From a virus: a stretch of 42,251 nucleotides of DNA. The stretch spans positions 1-42,251 of IMG/VR virus record IMGVR_UViG_3300017989_004419; one strand, written 5' to 3'. Numbering within the stretch: position 1 is the stretch's first letter; each line of letters starts with the position of its first letter. Shown here piece by piece: positions 8,386 through 15,048 of the stretch. A model generated the notes under the pieces. The model was given only the letters and a program-made list of their open reading frames with translations. It was not told where the DNA came from and did no database searches. The position numbers and the translations under genes were made by a program.

Positions 8386-8581
8386 AATACCTGCAATAAA
8401 ACCAAAAATAATAGATGGAAAAAAATATCAATTTCTAACATCTTTTAGGAGTAAAAAAAGAGCAAAACAATGGGCAAAGACGGCAAGTCGTGTCGGAGCA
8501 AAATCATATTACCGGATAATAAAAGGAAAAACCTCACAAGGAAATACAGTTTATAGGATTTTTGTTAGGAGGAGAAAATAA
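8345..8581 (+). CDS. Basic microprotein, SPOR-like alpha/beta unit
   Basis: About 78 aa. The start is uncertain: ATG at 8345 or 8327, both inside the end of the previous gene. The core reads as a beta strand (KKYQFLTSF), a basic helix (SKKRAKQWAKTASRVG) and a beta hairpin (YYRIIKG...VYRIFVRRR), a half-SPOR/ferredoxin-like pattern shared with 9068, 11060 and the N-terminal part of the 1295-aa protein. Roughly a third of residues are Lys or Arg. Confidence 0.65.
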   Translation: MQPVKKTTKKGCGKIPAIKPKIIDGKKYQFLTSFRSKKRAKQWAKTASRVGAKSYYRIIKGKTSQGNTVYRIFVRRRK

Positions 8582-9066
8582 TGAAGGTTACAAGTTTAAG
8601 AAAAAATGGAAAACCAGTCAATCCCAAGACTGTCATGTATGATGTTGCCAAAGCAATAAGAGCAAAAGGATACACATGCGAGGTCAGACAGACAACATCT
8701 ACAGCATTTAGCATAGGCAACATCCGGCTTTCACAGGAAAGGATCAAAAAACATGGACATAACATAAGCCCATATAGCGGGAGACGAGGCAGAATTTTAA
8801 GTTGGGATGACTGGGTGAATGTAAATAACGCTATTAACGCAGTTCTCAACCGCAAAGGGATCTCGGCGAATGTATCAAGTCTCGGCGGAAAAGTAAAAGT
8901 GCGAGAAGGCACCAGAGCCTATGAGAGATGGGAATGGGAAAACAATTTCGGATATGACAATGTAGGATCCAGGATGAACCCAGTTTACAGGATGGATGGA
9001 TGGAAAGCCGAGAAAAAACTATCAAAGAAAGAGATCAAAAGAAGAAAAAACTTCTGGAGTTTATAA
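8581..9066 (+). CDS. Basic protein of microprotein cluster
   Basis: This 161-aa protein has a good ribosome site (AGGAGGAGAAAATA) and shares one base with the previous stop. Two alpha/beta units can be seen: VMYDVAKAIRAKGYTCEVRQ and VNNAINAVLNRKGISANVSS, both helix then strand, each followed by a loop. This suggests an internal duplication. The C-terminus is a basic coil (KKLSKKEIKRRKNF). Not recognised; a nucleic-acid or structural role is likely from charge. Confidence 0.65.
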   Translation: MKVTSLRKNGKPVNPKTVMYDVAKAIRAKGYTCEVRQTTSTAFSIGNIRLSQERIKKHGHNISPYSGRRGRILSWDDWVNVNNAINAVLNRKGISANVSSLGGKVKVREGTRAYERWEWENNFGYDNVGSRMNPVYRMDGWKAEKKLSKKEIKRRKNFWSL

Positions 9067-9067
9067 C

Positions 9068-9232
9068 ATGTCTAACAAATTAGATAGAACATTCAAAAGA
9101 AAAAAAGATGCTCAAAACTATGGTAAAAAAATGAAGAAGAAAGGATACTATTACAGAGTTTTTGGTCACTATGGCAGTTGGTTGACATGTGTTAGTAAAA
9201 AACCCTGGGATCCTATTCATGGGAGGCAATAA
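9068..9232 (+). CDS. Basic microprotein, SPOR-like half unit
   Basis: This 54-aa protein starts immediately after the previous stop. It has one basic helix (KRKKDAQNYGKKMKKKG) and a beta hairpin (YYYRVFGHYGSWLTCVSKK). The pattern matches the segment AETIAGRYRDRGYNARVV near residue 92 of the 1295-aa virion protein, hinting at a shared fold. Function unknown. Confidence 0.65.
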   Translation: MSNKLDRTFKRKKDAQNYGKKMKKKGYYYRVFGHYGSWLTCVSKKPWDPIHGRQ

Positions 9233-9235
9233 AAA

Positions 9236-9532
9236 ATGCCAGTTGTAATTGTTGAAAAAAAAGCAAGTGATGACATCCCGAAGAAAAAATACTATGTCAC
9301 TATGACAGATCGTTTTATGTCTGGATGGGGACATGCAAAAGGCAGAACCAATAAATTCGTAGTTGGTTGTGACACATATAAACAAGCAGAGACAATCGCC
9401 AGGAATGCTGAAAGACGATCCGAGATGAAATATGTTAACATAACGAGTAGTAAGCCCTATTACAAAGGCAGACGTTTTCTCGTTAGTTACAGGAATTATA
9501 AAGATCTCGGAAAGATCTGGAAAAAAAGGTGA
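9236..9532 (+). CDS. Basic microprotein
   Basis: This 98-aa protein has two candidate beta-alpha-beta modules: KKYYVTMTD...KFVVGCDTYKQAETIARNAERR, then YVNITSS...RFLVSYRNYKDLGKIW. Lys and Arg dominate and there are many Tyr. No membrane segment or signal is seen. It is 3 bases from the previous stop. Not recognised beyond its likeness to the neighbouring alpha/beta microproteins. Confidence 0.65.
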   Translation: MPVVIVEKKASDDIPKKKYYVTMTDRFMSGWGHAKGRTNKFVVGCDTYKQAETIARNAERRSEMKYVNITSSKPYYKGRRFLVSYRNYKDLGKIWKKR

Positions 9533-9537
9533 AAAGG

Positions 9538-9693
9538 ATGAAAAAGAAAAAAAGATCCGGTAAAAAATACATCGTAGTTCACACCTATAAAGGAGTAGTG
9601 GACAAAGTTACTGGAGTGCCGAGAGGCTATGGAGTATTGATCCAGGATTACGATGAAGGCAGATCCGGTAGAGTAAATGTGAGGCACCGATAA
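9538..9693 (+). CDS. 51-aa basic beta-rich microprotein
   Basis: The product begins MKKKKRSGKKYIVVHTYKG and is mostly strand (YIVVHTYKGVV, GYGVLIQDYDEG, RVNVRHR), suggesting a small beta barrel or hairpin with a Lys/Arg tail at both ends. The start is an ATG at 9538, 3 bases after the previous stop. It is below the usual gene-calling length, but its codon pattern and tight packing support it. Confidence 0.6.
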   Translation: MKKKKRSGKKYIVVHTYKGVVDKVTGVPRGYGVLIQDYDEGRSGRVNVRHR

Positions 9694-9695
9694 AC

Positions 9696-9854
9696 ATGCC
9701 AGTATTTAGAGTTCATAACGGGAGATACAATAAGGTTGTAGTTGCGAGATCTTATTGGGATGCCCGTAAAAAATCAAAATACGCAGATTGCGATCAAATA
9801 GACAGACTTGCAAAGAGAGTGAAAGACTACAAAGGAAAAATAGATGTGAGATAA
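9696..9854 (+). CDS. 52-aa basic alpha/beta microprotein
   Basis: The product starts 2 bases after the previous stop and ends in a TAATG overlap with the next gene. Strands (VFRVHNG, NKVVVARS) are followed by a long amphipathic basic helix (WDARKKSKYADCDQIDRLAK) and a final strand (GKIDVR), again strand-helix-strand. Function unknown. Confidence 0.6.
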   Translation: MPVFRVHNGRYNKVVVARSYWDARKKSKYADCDQIDRLAKRVKDYKGKIDVR

Positions 9855-9976
9855 TGAGACAAAAAACATGCCCGGAATGTGGAGTGCCGAATGATCCAGA
9901 GCGCCATTACTGTCGAAACTGCGGAGCAGATCTCACACATGTAAGACTGCATAAATTCGGAGACAGGTTGTTTTAA
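9854..9976 (+). CDS. 40-aa zinc-ribbon microprotein
   Basis: The product contains CPECG and, 10 residues later, CRNCG, a classic two-knuckle zinc ribbon. After it comes the C-terminal tail HKFGDRLF, nearly identical to the last residues of the 57-aa protein at 11582 (HNFGDSLF). The start is the ATG in TAATG, overlapping the previous stop. A zinc-stabilised nucleic-acid or adaptor role is likely; the shared tail may be a recognition peptide. Confidence 0.7.
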   Translation: MRQKTCPECGVPNDPERHYCRNCGADLTHVRLHKFGDRLF

Positions 9977-9977
9977 C

Positions 9978-10172
9978 ATGCAGAGATACTATGGTCTGGT
10001 AACACTGAAATACAAAGGCAAAATCTATGGATCCAAAGTCTCACAGATCAATGCTAAAAACAAAGCCGATGCAAGAAAGAAATTAAAGAAAAGATTTCAC
10101 CATCCAGGTAACACAGTGATAGTGAAAAAGATCCTATCATATAAAGAAAAAAAAGAGGGAAAAAAATGGTAA
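9978..10172 (+). CDS. Basic microprotein, beta-alpha-beta
   Basis: This 64-aa protein has an N-terminal hairpin (RYYGLVTLKYKGKIYGSKV), a helix headed by an Ala/Asp/Lys run (NKADARKKLKKRF) and a strand (NTVIVKKILSY). The layout resembles small ribosomal-type beta-alpha-beta RNA binders, but no specific family can be named. It overlaps the next start by 7 bases. Confidence 0.65.
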   Translation: MQRYYGLVTLKYKGKIYGSKVSQINAKNKADARKKLKKRFHHPGNTVIVKKILSYKEKKEGKKW

Positions 10173-10405
10173 AACATACATGGAGATATTATCATAGCCA
10201 ATGGAAAAAATGGGGAGATCGAGCATTCATAATAGCAAACAGTCTCCATAAATATCCGCCTCATGGCAGAAATCCAGTGACAAAAAAGAAATATGGATCC
10301 AGTAAAGCATTTGTCAATGCTCTCCGACATGCAGAAAAAAGACAGGAATACTACAAAAAAATGACAAAGAAAAAATACAAAGAGCAAACCGGGAGGTCAT
10401 GGTAG
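10166..10405 (+). CDS. Basic Tyr/Trp-rich microprotein
   Basis: This 79-aa protein begins MVKHTWRYYHSQWKKWGDRA and continues as mostly helix with many Lys, Tyr and His. It ends in GRSW. No metal-binding pattern or membrane helix is seen. It overlaps the gene before and abuts the one after (TAGATG). Function unknown; nucleic-acid contact is plausible from charge and aromatic content. Confidence 0.65.
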   Translation: MVKHTWRYYHSQWKKWGDRAFIIANSLHKYPPHGRNPVTKKKYGSSKAFVNALRHAEKRQEYYKKMTKKKYKEQTGRSW

Positions 10406-10642
10406 ATGCGCAGGAAAAGTTACGGGATCAAGATCATAGGAAAAGCCAAGACAGCCGGCGGAGATCAATTCGCAGTGATCAAAACCAAAAAAGGATATTA
10501 CCCCAGAGTAAAAGGAAAAAACCTTTTAGTGATCGGAGATCGACATAGAACCGCAGAGAAAGCCAGGAAAGAATTAAACCAGTGGATCCAGGCTAAAAAG
10601 AAATTTATGAAAACACCCATGTATAAAAAATATAAGAGGTAA
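10406..10642 (+). CDS. Basic microprotein, DUF2188-like pattern
   Basis: This 78-aa protein reads strand (KSYGIKIIGKA), strand (DQFAVIKTKKGYYPRVKG), strand (NLLVIGDRH), helix (TAEKARKELNQWIQAKKKF). The order, with a central aromatic/Gly turn and an ARxxx helix, resembles the DUF2188-type layout seen more clearly at 11242. Ribosome site GGGAGG lies inside the end of the previous gene. Confidence 0.65.
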   Translation: MRRKSYGIKIIGKAKTAGGDQFAVIKTKKGYYPRVKGKNLLVIGDRHRTAEKARKELNQWIQAKKKFMKTPMYKKYKR

Positions 10643-10644
10643 AC

Positions 10645-10905
10645 ATGCCGAAGAAAAAAACAAAAAAATATACAAAACAAGAGGCTGAAACAGACATAAT
10701 TAATTCACCATTTGGTGAAATGTTAGGATGGGAGAAAAAAGGAAAATTAACACAAGCAGGAAAAGATGTAGCAAAACAATATCCATCTAAAAAAATGGTA
10801 TCCCTTTCAAATATGAGTGTAAAACACCACATGGAAGGCAAAGAGCGATGGGATGCCAAATTCACAAACTCCCGATGGGGAGGCAAAAACAAAAACGTCA
10901 TATAA
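10645..10905 (+). CDS. Basic microprotein
   Basis: This 86-aa protein has a Lys-rich leader (MPKKKTKKYTKQ), then a helical part with INSPFGEMLGWEKKGKLTQAG and a second basic part with several Met and Trp. No known motif. It starts 2 bases after the previous stop. AT-rich codons differ slightly from neighbours but the gene fits the cluster. Confidence 0.6.
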   Translation: MPKKKTKKYTKQEAETDIINSPFGEMLGWEKKGKLTQAGKDVAKQYPSKKMVSLSNMSVKHHMEGKERWDAKFTNSRWGGKNKNVI

Positions 10906-10927
10906 AAAAATAGGAGGTCGAAAAAAT

Positions 10928-11035
10928 ATGAGAAAACATTGTTGCCCAAGTGTGAAAAGACCAAAGAGGAATTTTCACCTAAAGAGGTATCCACATAGTT
11001 ATAAAAAATACAGATGCCGAAACCCAAGAAAATAA
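10928..11035 (+). CDS. 35-aa Cys/His/Arg-rich microprotein
   Basis: The product begins MRKHCCPSVKRPKRN and contains CC, HLKRYPHSY and C near the end, enough Cys and His to bind one zinc ion. About 40 percent of residues are Lys or Arg. The ribosome site AGGAGG is about 8 bases upstream, a spacing that supports translation. Too short for family assignment. Confidence 0.6.
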   Translation: MRKHCCPSVKRPKRNFHLKRYPHSYKKYRCRNPRK

Positions 11036-11059
11036 ATAAAATATTAGGAGAAAAAATAA

Positions 11060-11221
11060 ATGGCAAGATACAAAGTAATGTATAAAAGAAAAGGAGAAAA
11101 AAAATGGCTCACCTGCCGTAATGATGATTACAGCAGGATAAAATATTTTTCTACAAGAGCAAAAGCAAAAAAATATGCAAGTTACCTTTCAAGTTTCAAA
11201 ACAAAAGTTGTTAAAGTATAG
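11060..11221 (+). CDS. 53-aa basic microprotein, beta-alpha-beta
   Basis: The product is a clean strand-strand-helix-strand: ARYKVMYKRKG, KWLTCRNDD, then YFSTRAKAKKYASYLSSF and TKVVKV. The phrase FSTRAKAKKYA matches the helix start of the 8345 protein (FRSKKRAKQWA). It is preceded by AGGAGAAAAAATAA. The fold is probably shared by several genes of the cluster. Confidence 0.65.
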   Translation: MARYKVMYKRKGEKKWLTCRNDDYSRIKYFSTRAKAKKYASYLSSFKTKVVKV

Positions 11222-11241
11222 TTAAAATTTGAGGTATATAT

Positions 11242-11466
11242 ATGAAGAAGGCAAAACCAAGTAGAGTAATATATGTAGTGTGTAGACCGACACCAGGTCA
11301 AAGTAGCGGAGACTGGTGCGTAAGGATGCATGGAAAAATATTAAGCAGACATCGCAAAAAAACAGTTGCGATCAGCCGAGCCAGAATAGAGGCTCGCAAA
11401 AGAAATTACAGTGTGATGATCCAAAACAAGAATGGAAAATTTGGCAAAGGTTTCACACCCATATAA
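11242..11466 (+). CDS. DUF2188-like basic microprotein
   Basis: This 74-aa protein follows the DUF2188 pattern as remembered: strand (RVIYVVCRPT), a W-x-V strand with Gly turn (DWCVRMHGKILSR), helix with K-x-x-A-x-x-x-A-R-x-x-A (KTVAISRARIEARKRN), and a final strand ending in a basic NGK turn (YSVMIQNKNGKFG). DUF2188 proteins are small, widely spread in bacteria and archaea and of unknown function. A TATA-like GTATATATATG directly upstream could serve as ribosome-less leader or promoter. Confidence 0.65.
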   Translation: MKKAKPSRVIYVVCRPTPGQSSGDWCVRMHGKILSRHRKKTVAISRARIEARKRNYSVMIQNKNGKFGKGFTPI

Positions 11467-11478
11467 AGGAGGAAAAAA

Positions 11479-11580
11479 ATGAAATGCCCATATTGTGGTA
11501 GTAAAAAAATAGAAACCCAAGCAGGATTTCTTTATGGTAACAGATACCATTTCTGCCTAAAATGTGGAACGAGGTTTTAA
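11479..11580 (+). CDS. 33-aa zinc-ribbon microprotein
   Basis: The product has CPYC at the start and CLKCG near the end, the two halves of a zinc ribbon separated by a beta hairpin (KKIETQAGFLYGNRYHF). A near-perfect ribosome site (AAAGGAGG) lies 6 bases upstream. Single zinc ribbons of this size often act as adaptors for nucleic acid or larger proteins. Confidence 0.7.
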   Translation: MKCPYCGSKKIETQAGFLYGNRYHFCLKCGTRF

Positions 11581-11581
11581 A

Positions 11582-11755
11582 ATGGCATGGGATTATGGAA
11601 ATACAATAGATACTGTTGTCGGAGGTCTCGTAACAATAAAAGTATTGGAGACTGGCACAAAAATGATAGATCGTGCCGGATCCAAAGTAGGATCCAGAAA
11701 AAAGAAAAAAACTACAGGATCCAAGTTTCACAATTTCGGCGACAGTCTTTTTTAG
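11582..11755 (+). CDS. 57-aa microprotein with FGDSLF tail
   Basis: The first half (AWDYGNTIDTVVGGLVTIKVLETGTKMI) is a weakly hydrophobic helix that could sit on or in a membrane. The second half is basic (GSRKKKKTTGSK) and ends HNFGDSLF, matching the zinc-ribbon protein at 9854 (HKFGDRLF). It starts one base after the previous stop. Function unknown; the shared tail is the notable feature. Confidence 0.65.
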   Translation: MAWDYGNTIDTVVGGLVTIKVLETGTKMIDRAGSKVGSRKKKKTTGSKFHNFGDSLF

Positions 11756-11767
11756 GAGGCATTATGC

Positions 11768-12388
11768 ATGGCTTATTACTGCCGGAAATGTCGGAGATGG
11801 CATACTGGCGGAGCGATAGCGCAACGTCATAAGATCTTTTCTGCAAGACCAAAGAGATCCAAATTTAGACCACAGACAACAAAGCCAAGACAGACACGAA
11901 AAATCAAGCAGAATAAGCCTATTAAAGCGCTCACAATCAAAAAAAAGCCGGCGAGGGTTAAGACACCTGCAAAGCCAAAGCCGATGAGAAAGGCTAAAAT
12001 AGGGCTTTCTAAAATGAGGCGGGGACAACTCGCAATGAGACCGCAGGATCAATACGAAAAAAGCATGGTAAAAAGACTGCGATCCAAGACTGGAATGACA
12101 CATGTTCAAGTAATGAATTTAGTTAACCTGGCGAAAAAAAGTGATTACATCGACATTGAGACAGAGATCGCAAGCGCCAGTGGTTTAAGCCGGGATAAAA
12201 CAGAGACATACGAGTTTGCAAAGAAAAACATTATGAAAAAACTCCATAGATCCGGCGATGTTCAAATCCAGAGTAAATATAACGATCCAGATTTTTTTGA
12301 TCAGATGCAAGAAGACTGGCAACGTCAACAGGAATGGGAGGCTTTCAATAAAAAATGGAGGAAAAAAAATAACCTGGTGCCAATATGA
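11768..12388 (+). CDS. Zinc-finger basic protein with helical C-terminus
   Basis: This 206-aa protein opens MAYYCRKCRRWHTGGAIAQRH, a C-x2-C-x3-H finger with a following helix. A long proline/lysine linker (25-85) is followed by a helical region (95-200) rich in Lys, Glu and Gln with the segment DWQRQQEWEAFNKKW. ATG at 11764 is in another frame; 11768 has AGGAGGC upstream. It is the largest protein at the end of the cluster. Binding of nucleic acid by the finger and linker is likely. Confidence 0.7.
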   Translation: MAYYCRKCRRWHTGGAIAQRHKIFSARPKRSKFRPQTTKPRQTRKIKQNKPIKALTIKKKPARVKTPAKPKPMRKAKIGLSKMRRGQLAMRPQDQYEKSMVKRLRSKTGMTHVQVMNLVNLAKKSDYIDIETEIASASGLSRDKTETYEFAKKNIMKKLHRSGDVQIQSKYNDPDFFDQMQEDWQRQQEWEAFNKKWRKKNNLVPI

Positions 12389-12483
12389 GCAACAAAACCA
12401 AAAGGGAGAAATTTCTCCGGGATAAATATATTAAAGAGATCCAGAAAAAATATGGATCCAGACGTGAGGGATCAACATGGTAA
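12385..12483 (+). CDS. 32-aa basic microprotein
   Basis: The product is MSNKTKREKFLRDKYIKEIQ followed by a short basic end (GSRREGSTW), one amphipathic helix. It overlaps both neighbours: ATGA at its start and 7 bases with the next gene. Overlap on both sides supports it as a real coupled gene. Function unknown. Confidence 0.55.
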   Translation: MSNKTKREKFLRDKYIKEIQKKYGSRREGSTW

Positions 12484-12764
12484 AAAAAACAGGATTTAAG
12501 ATCAATACTAAATTGACCAGAGGGAAAAAAATCCATTTCTCAAATGCGGATCTCGACAAAGATGGAAAACCTAACAAAATAGATTGCAACCCATATGATC
12601 AAAACAAACAAGATTTCGGCGGTCTCGGATCACCACAGCCGAAACCCCGGACATATCGTGGTTACAATGTCGATGATTATTATTTTTCTGGCGGTAAATG
12701 GCACCTATCACCACAGGCAGAGCCAGTTGACAAAAAAGGTTTATTTAGCAGGTTGTTTAAATGA
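12477..12764 (+). CDS. Small protein with thrombospondin-3-like calcium loop
   Basis: This 95-aa protein contains NADLDKDGKPNKIDCNPYD (about residues 23-41), matching the DxDxDG...D/NxxDCxP calcium loop of thrombospondin type 3 repeats. The rest is Pro/Gly/Tyr-rich with a basic end (KKGLFSRLFK) that loosely resembles the FGDxLF tails nearby. No signal peptide is seen. Calcium binding is inferred from the motif. Confidence 0.7.
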   Translation: MVKKTGFKINTKLTRGKKIHFSNADLDKDGKPNKIDCNPYDQNKQDFGGLGSPQPKPRTYRGYNVDDYYFSGGKWHLSPQAEPVDKKGLFSRLFK

Positions 12765-12865
12765 AAGAGATGTTAAAAAAAGCCTTTCAACAGTTTATGA
12801 GTTACCGGGAAAAAAAACAACGGCGCTTTGTAAAAAAAGGATCAGATAGAGGCAGGCTCTATTAA
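12761..12865 (+). CDS. 34-aa basic helical microprotein, last gene of plus arm
   Basis: The product MKEMLKKAFQQFMSYREKKQ plus a basic end is one long helix ending in GRLY. It begins inside the end of the previous gene (TTTAAATG overlap). Its stop overlaps the stop of the converging minus-strand gene at 12862, so the two arms meet with no spacer. Confidence 0.55.
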   Translation: MKEMLKKAFQQFMSYREKKQRRFVKKGSDRGRLY

Positions 12866-12954
12866 AGATAAATAAAAACGTAGATCCCGATCACAACTGC
12901 GATTACAACAAGCGCAATTATCATATTTTTTTTCTTATCTTTTTTTTCACTCAT
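12862..12954 (-). CDS. 30-aa single-pass membrane protein
   Basis: The product starts MSEKKDKKKNM and continues as one 19-residue hydrophobic helix ending in YL. It is the last gene of the minus arm. The ribosome site GAGGAGAACTT lies just upstream. Positively charged start and single helix suggest an N-in membrane anchor. Its stop overlaps the stop at 12863-12865 on the other strand. Confidence 0.6.
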   Translation of the reverse strand: MSEKKDKKKNMIIALVVIAVVIGIYVFIYL

Positions 12955-12974
12955 AAGTTCTCCTCTCGGCATAA

Positions 12975-13196
12975 TCAATCTCTCGGGTGATAATGAAACC
13001 CTTTCACATTTAAAACAGTTTTCAAATACGCAATTTTTTTTCTGGTAAACCGGATCCTGGCAACATCTGGATCATGGAATTTACGAGTTCTATATTCCAT
13101 GTAGTCTTTATGCAGATCTTGCAGGAGTTCTTCTTTCTCCTCTGTAGTCATGGCATTTACTTTGTTTTTAAATTCATTCCAACTATTTTTTCCCAT
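12975..13196 (-). CDS. Ribosomal protein L29-like helical hairpin
   Basis: This 73-aa protein has the two-helix layout and key residues of ribosomal protein L29 (uL29): MTTEEKEELLQDLHKDYMEY, a loop, then VARIRFTRKKIAYLKTVLN. In L29 the second helix carries R-I-R-x-x-R-R-x-I-A-R-x-x-T-V-(L/I), which lines up almost residue for residue. Length (about 65-75 aa) also matches. Viral ribosomal protein homologues are known in other viruses, but I know of no L29 in archaeal viruses. A simple coiled-coil coincidence is possible. Confidence 0.5.
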   Translation of the reverse strand: MGKNSWNEFKNKVNAMTTEEKEELLQDLHKDYMEYRTRKFHDPDVARIRFTRKKIAYLKTVLNVKGFHYHPRD

Positions 13197-13308
13197 CTTT
13201 TATCCATCCGAGATCGTGGCTATCTTTCAAAGCGAGATAATATCCAGTAATGAGACCGATCCAGTAAAAAATTATTATCCCGCCGATAAATAAGATCCAT
13301 TCAATCAT
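13183..13308 (-). CDS. 41-aa single-pass membrane protein
   Basis: The product MIEWILFIGGIIIFYWIGLI plus GYYLALKDSHDLGWIKDGKK is one N-terminal membrane helix with a basic cytoplasmic tail. The start overlaps the stop of 13301-13807 as ATGATTGA, and the stop lies inside the start of the L29-like gene. Function unknown. Confidence 0.6.
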   Translation of the reverse strand: MIEWILFIGGIIIFYWIGLITGYYLALKDSHDLGWIKDGKK

Positions 13309-13807
13309 TTGTTATTACAGTTTTTTTCCATTCCGGGTGATATTTGTTAAGTTCTTTTTCAAACCATTTCACCCATTTAGTCTGCTCCTGCCTGGCTTTC
13401 ATCTCCAATTCAGTCGTAGATCCCACTGTTTTTCTCCTGAAACCTGGCAACTGCGATGAGATAGCGCTCTTTGTAGCGAAATAGATCGGGTTCATATAGA
13501 CCTCCATTTCCATGTCGCCGTCTTTGAAAAAATCTGTAGGATCTTTGCCATTGATCTTGAATTTAAAAATATCAGTGCCACTGGCGAGTTCAAGGTTGTT
13601 AATTAAACTGTCAATTGTGAGACCTGCCATTGTTGTGTGATTTCGGATCACATTAAGCAATTTGACAGTGAGACCTTTATTTTCTGCTATTCTTTCAACG
13701 CTCTCGATCATTTTGTATTTGCTTTCGCCGTAGTAACGAATTAGATCTCCGACACAGAGGCTTTGTTGTTTAAGAGGCATGTCTTTCAATTTGTATTTGA
13801 CCTTCAT
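13301..13807 (-). CDS. Uncharacterised soluble protein
   Basis: This 168-aa protein has an opening alpha/beta part (PLKQQSLCVGDLIRYYGESKYK...), a helical middle, and a C-terminal helix with Trp/Lys repeats (KWVKWFEKELNKYHPEW). Its overlap with 13183-13308 implies coupling. No family is recognised and no catalytic motif is seen. It sits in a run of small unknown genes at the distal end of the minus arm. Confidence 0.65.
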   Translation of the reverse strand: MKVKYKLKDMPLKQQSLCVGDLIRYYGESKYKMIESVERIAENKGLTVKLLNVIRNHTTMAGLTIDSLINNLELASGTDIFKFKINGKDPTDFFKDGDMEMEVYMNPIYFATKSAISSQLPGFRRKTVGSTTELEMKARQEQTKWVKWFEKELNKYHPEWKKTVITND

Positions 13808-14203
13808 TTACTCGCTCCAGGCATACGGGATGATCGTTTCAAAACCTCTCTCTTTTAAGACTTTAACTGCTTTTTCGTATTCCATATCAAGCGCTCTATT
13901 TAGTTTATCAACCATTTGTTTTGACTGCTCCCTGGCTTTTTCCACTGCCTCTTTGTTTGAATAATACTCCAGTGCATTATAGAATTGAGTTGACGGTAAC
14001 ATGACTGGATCTATCCCCTCACTTGTTTTGAAGACAGCGAGCATGTTTGTGTCATATTGATATTGGATTATGATCTCGCCCATCATCATTCCGGTTTCAG
14101 TTGTGATCTGGTTTTTGTCTATAAAAATAGGCACACTTGCTTTGTCTTCTTCTGTCTCAATGAGAGCCAGAAATTCTTTAAAATTTTCTAACAATAGATA
14201 CAT
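13808..14203 (-). CDS. Uncharacterised soluble protein
   Basis: This 131-aa protein begins MYLLLENFKEFLALIETEED, has a beta-rich centre (IIIQYQYDTNMLAVFKTSEG) and a long C-terminal helix (AVEKAREQSKQMVDKLNRAL). The start follows GGAGG in the end of 14205-14630, with which it is a few bases apart. Not recognised. Confidence 0.65.
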   Translation of the reverse strand: MYLLLENFKEFLALIETEEDKASVPIFIDKNQITTETGMMMGEIIIQYQYDTNMLAVFKTSEGIDPVMLPSTQFYNALEYYSNKEAVEKAREQSKQMVDKLNRALDMEYEKAVKVLKERGFETIIPYAWSE

Positions 14204-14204
14204 T

Positions 14205-14630
14205 CTACATTTTCCTCCAATTCCATATTTTCATTTTTTTTCTTAACTCTGGTTTTTTCTTTAAGATCTCCTCTGCTTTTACAAAACAATAAAAACCAGT
14301 TAGACCGAACATAACCCAAAAAGTAAAACTGCCGATACCAACAAAAACAAGATCCCCGGAGATCCCCAGTGGGTTATTTACAAAAGCCTCTCTCATTGCA
14401 TCTGGAGCATACGCAACCAGATAAAGCGGGACACCCACTCCAACTATGAGACCGCTAAAAAGAATGAAAAGGGGAAAAAGCAAGGATCCGCAGACAATTA
14501 CAAGGCGCTCCCGGATCTCATCGGTAAACTTTTGTTTTTGTTTAAGTCTTTCTTCATTATAGATCTTTTTACGATCCTGGTCTGTCAGTCGTGGCTTTTT
14601 TCTATTTACTTTCTTTTTTTCTTCTGCCAT
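14205..14630 (-). CDS. Two-helix membrane protein with basic N-terminus
   Basis: This 141-aa protein has about 40 strongly basic N-terminal residues (KKKVNRKKPRLTDQDRKK), two membrane helices (about 44-70 and 92-115), and a basic C-terminal end (KKKPELRKKMKIWNWRKM). Both ends would face the cytoplasm and could touch nucleic acid, which would suit a membrane tether. No family recognised. Confidence 0.65.
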   Translation of the reverse strand: MAEEKKKVNRKKPRLTDQDRKKIYNEERLKQKQKFTDEIRERLVIVCGSLLFPLFILFSGLIVGVGVPLYLVAYAPDAMREAFVNNPLGISGDLVFVGIGSFTFWVMFGLTGFYCFVKAEEILKKKPELRKKMKIWNWRKM

Positions 14631-14639
14631 AGTATCACA

Positions 14640-15032
14640 TCATATATTAGTCAACCCGAGTTTATCATATGCTCGGATTATTAAACCATAAAGATCTGGT
14701 ATTTTATTCATTTCTTCTTTATCAATTTTCATTGCTTGCACCTGCTTGATCCAGAAAGTATATTTGTCAAATTCTTTTTTGAGATCTGCGGTTTTGTCTC
14801 CTCCGCCTTCAATTTTAGGCAGGAGATGTGTCGTGACTGAAAGCATTTTTGCGATACATGCATTAACTGCATTTTCTGCTCCTCTGTTTGAAATTAAACG
14901 TGCCATCATGTTTTCATAAAGAATGGTGAGATCATCGAGGTAACGTCTCATCATTGAGGCATATTGATCTGTAGCGCTTGCTCTGGCGAGTTCTATTTCA
15001 TCGCTCTCGATTTCCTCATACTCACCATCCAT
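14640..15032 (-). CDS. Helical soluble protein
   Basis: This 130-aa protein is almost entirely alpha-helical with an acidic start (DGEYEEIESDEIELARA). Ribosome site GAGGAGTTT precedes the ATG. No motif is recognised. Its neighbours are the RHH regulator upstream and a membrane protein downstream. Confidence 0.6.
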   Translation of the reverse strand: MDGEYEEIESDEIELARASATDQYASMMRRYLDDLTILYENMMARLISNRGAENAVNACIAKMLSVTTHLLPKIEGGGDKTADLKKEFDKYTFWIKQVQAMKIDKEEMNKIPDLYGLIIRAYDKLGLTNI

Positions 15033-15048
15033 AAACTCCTCACCAACA

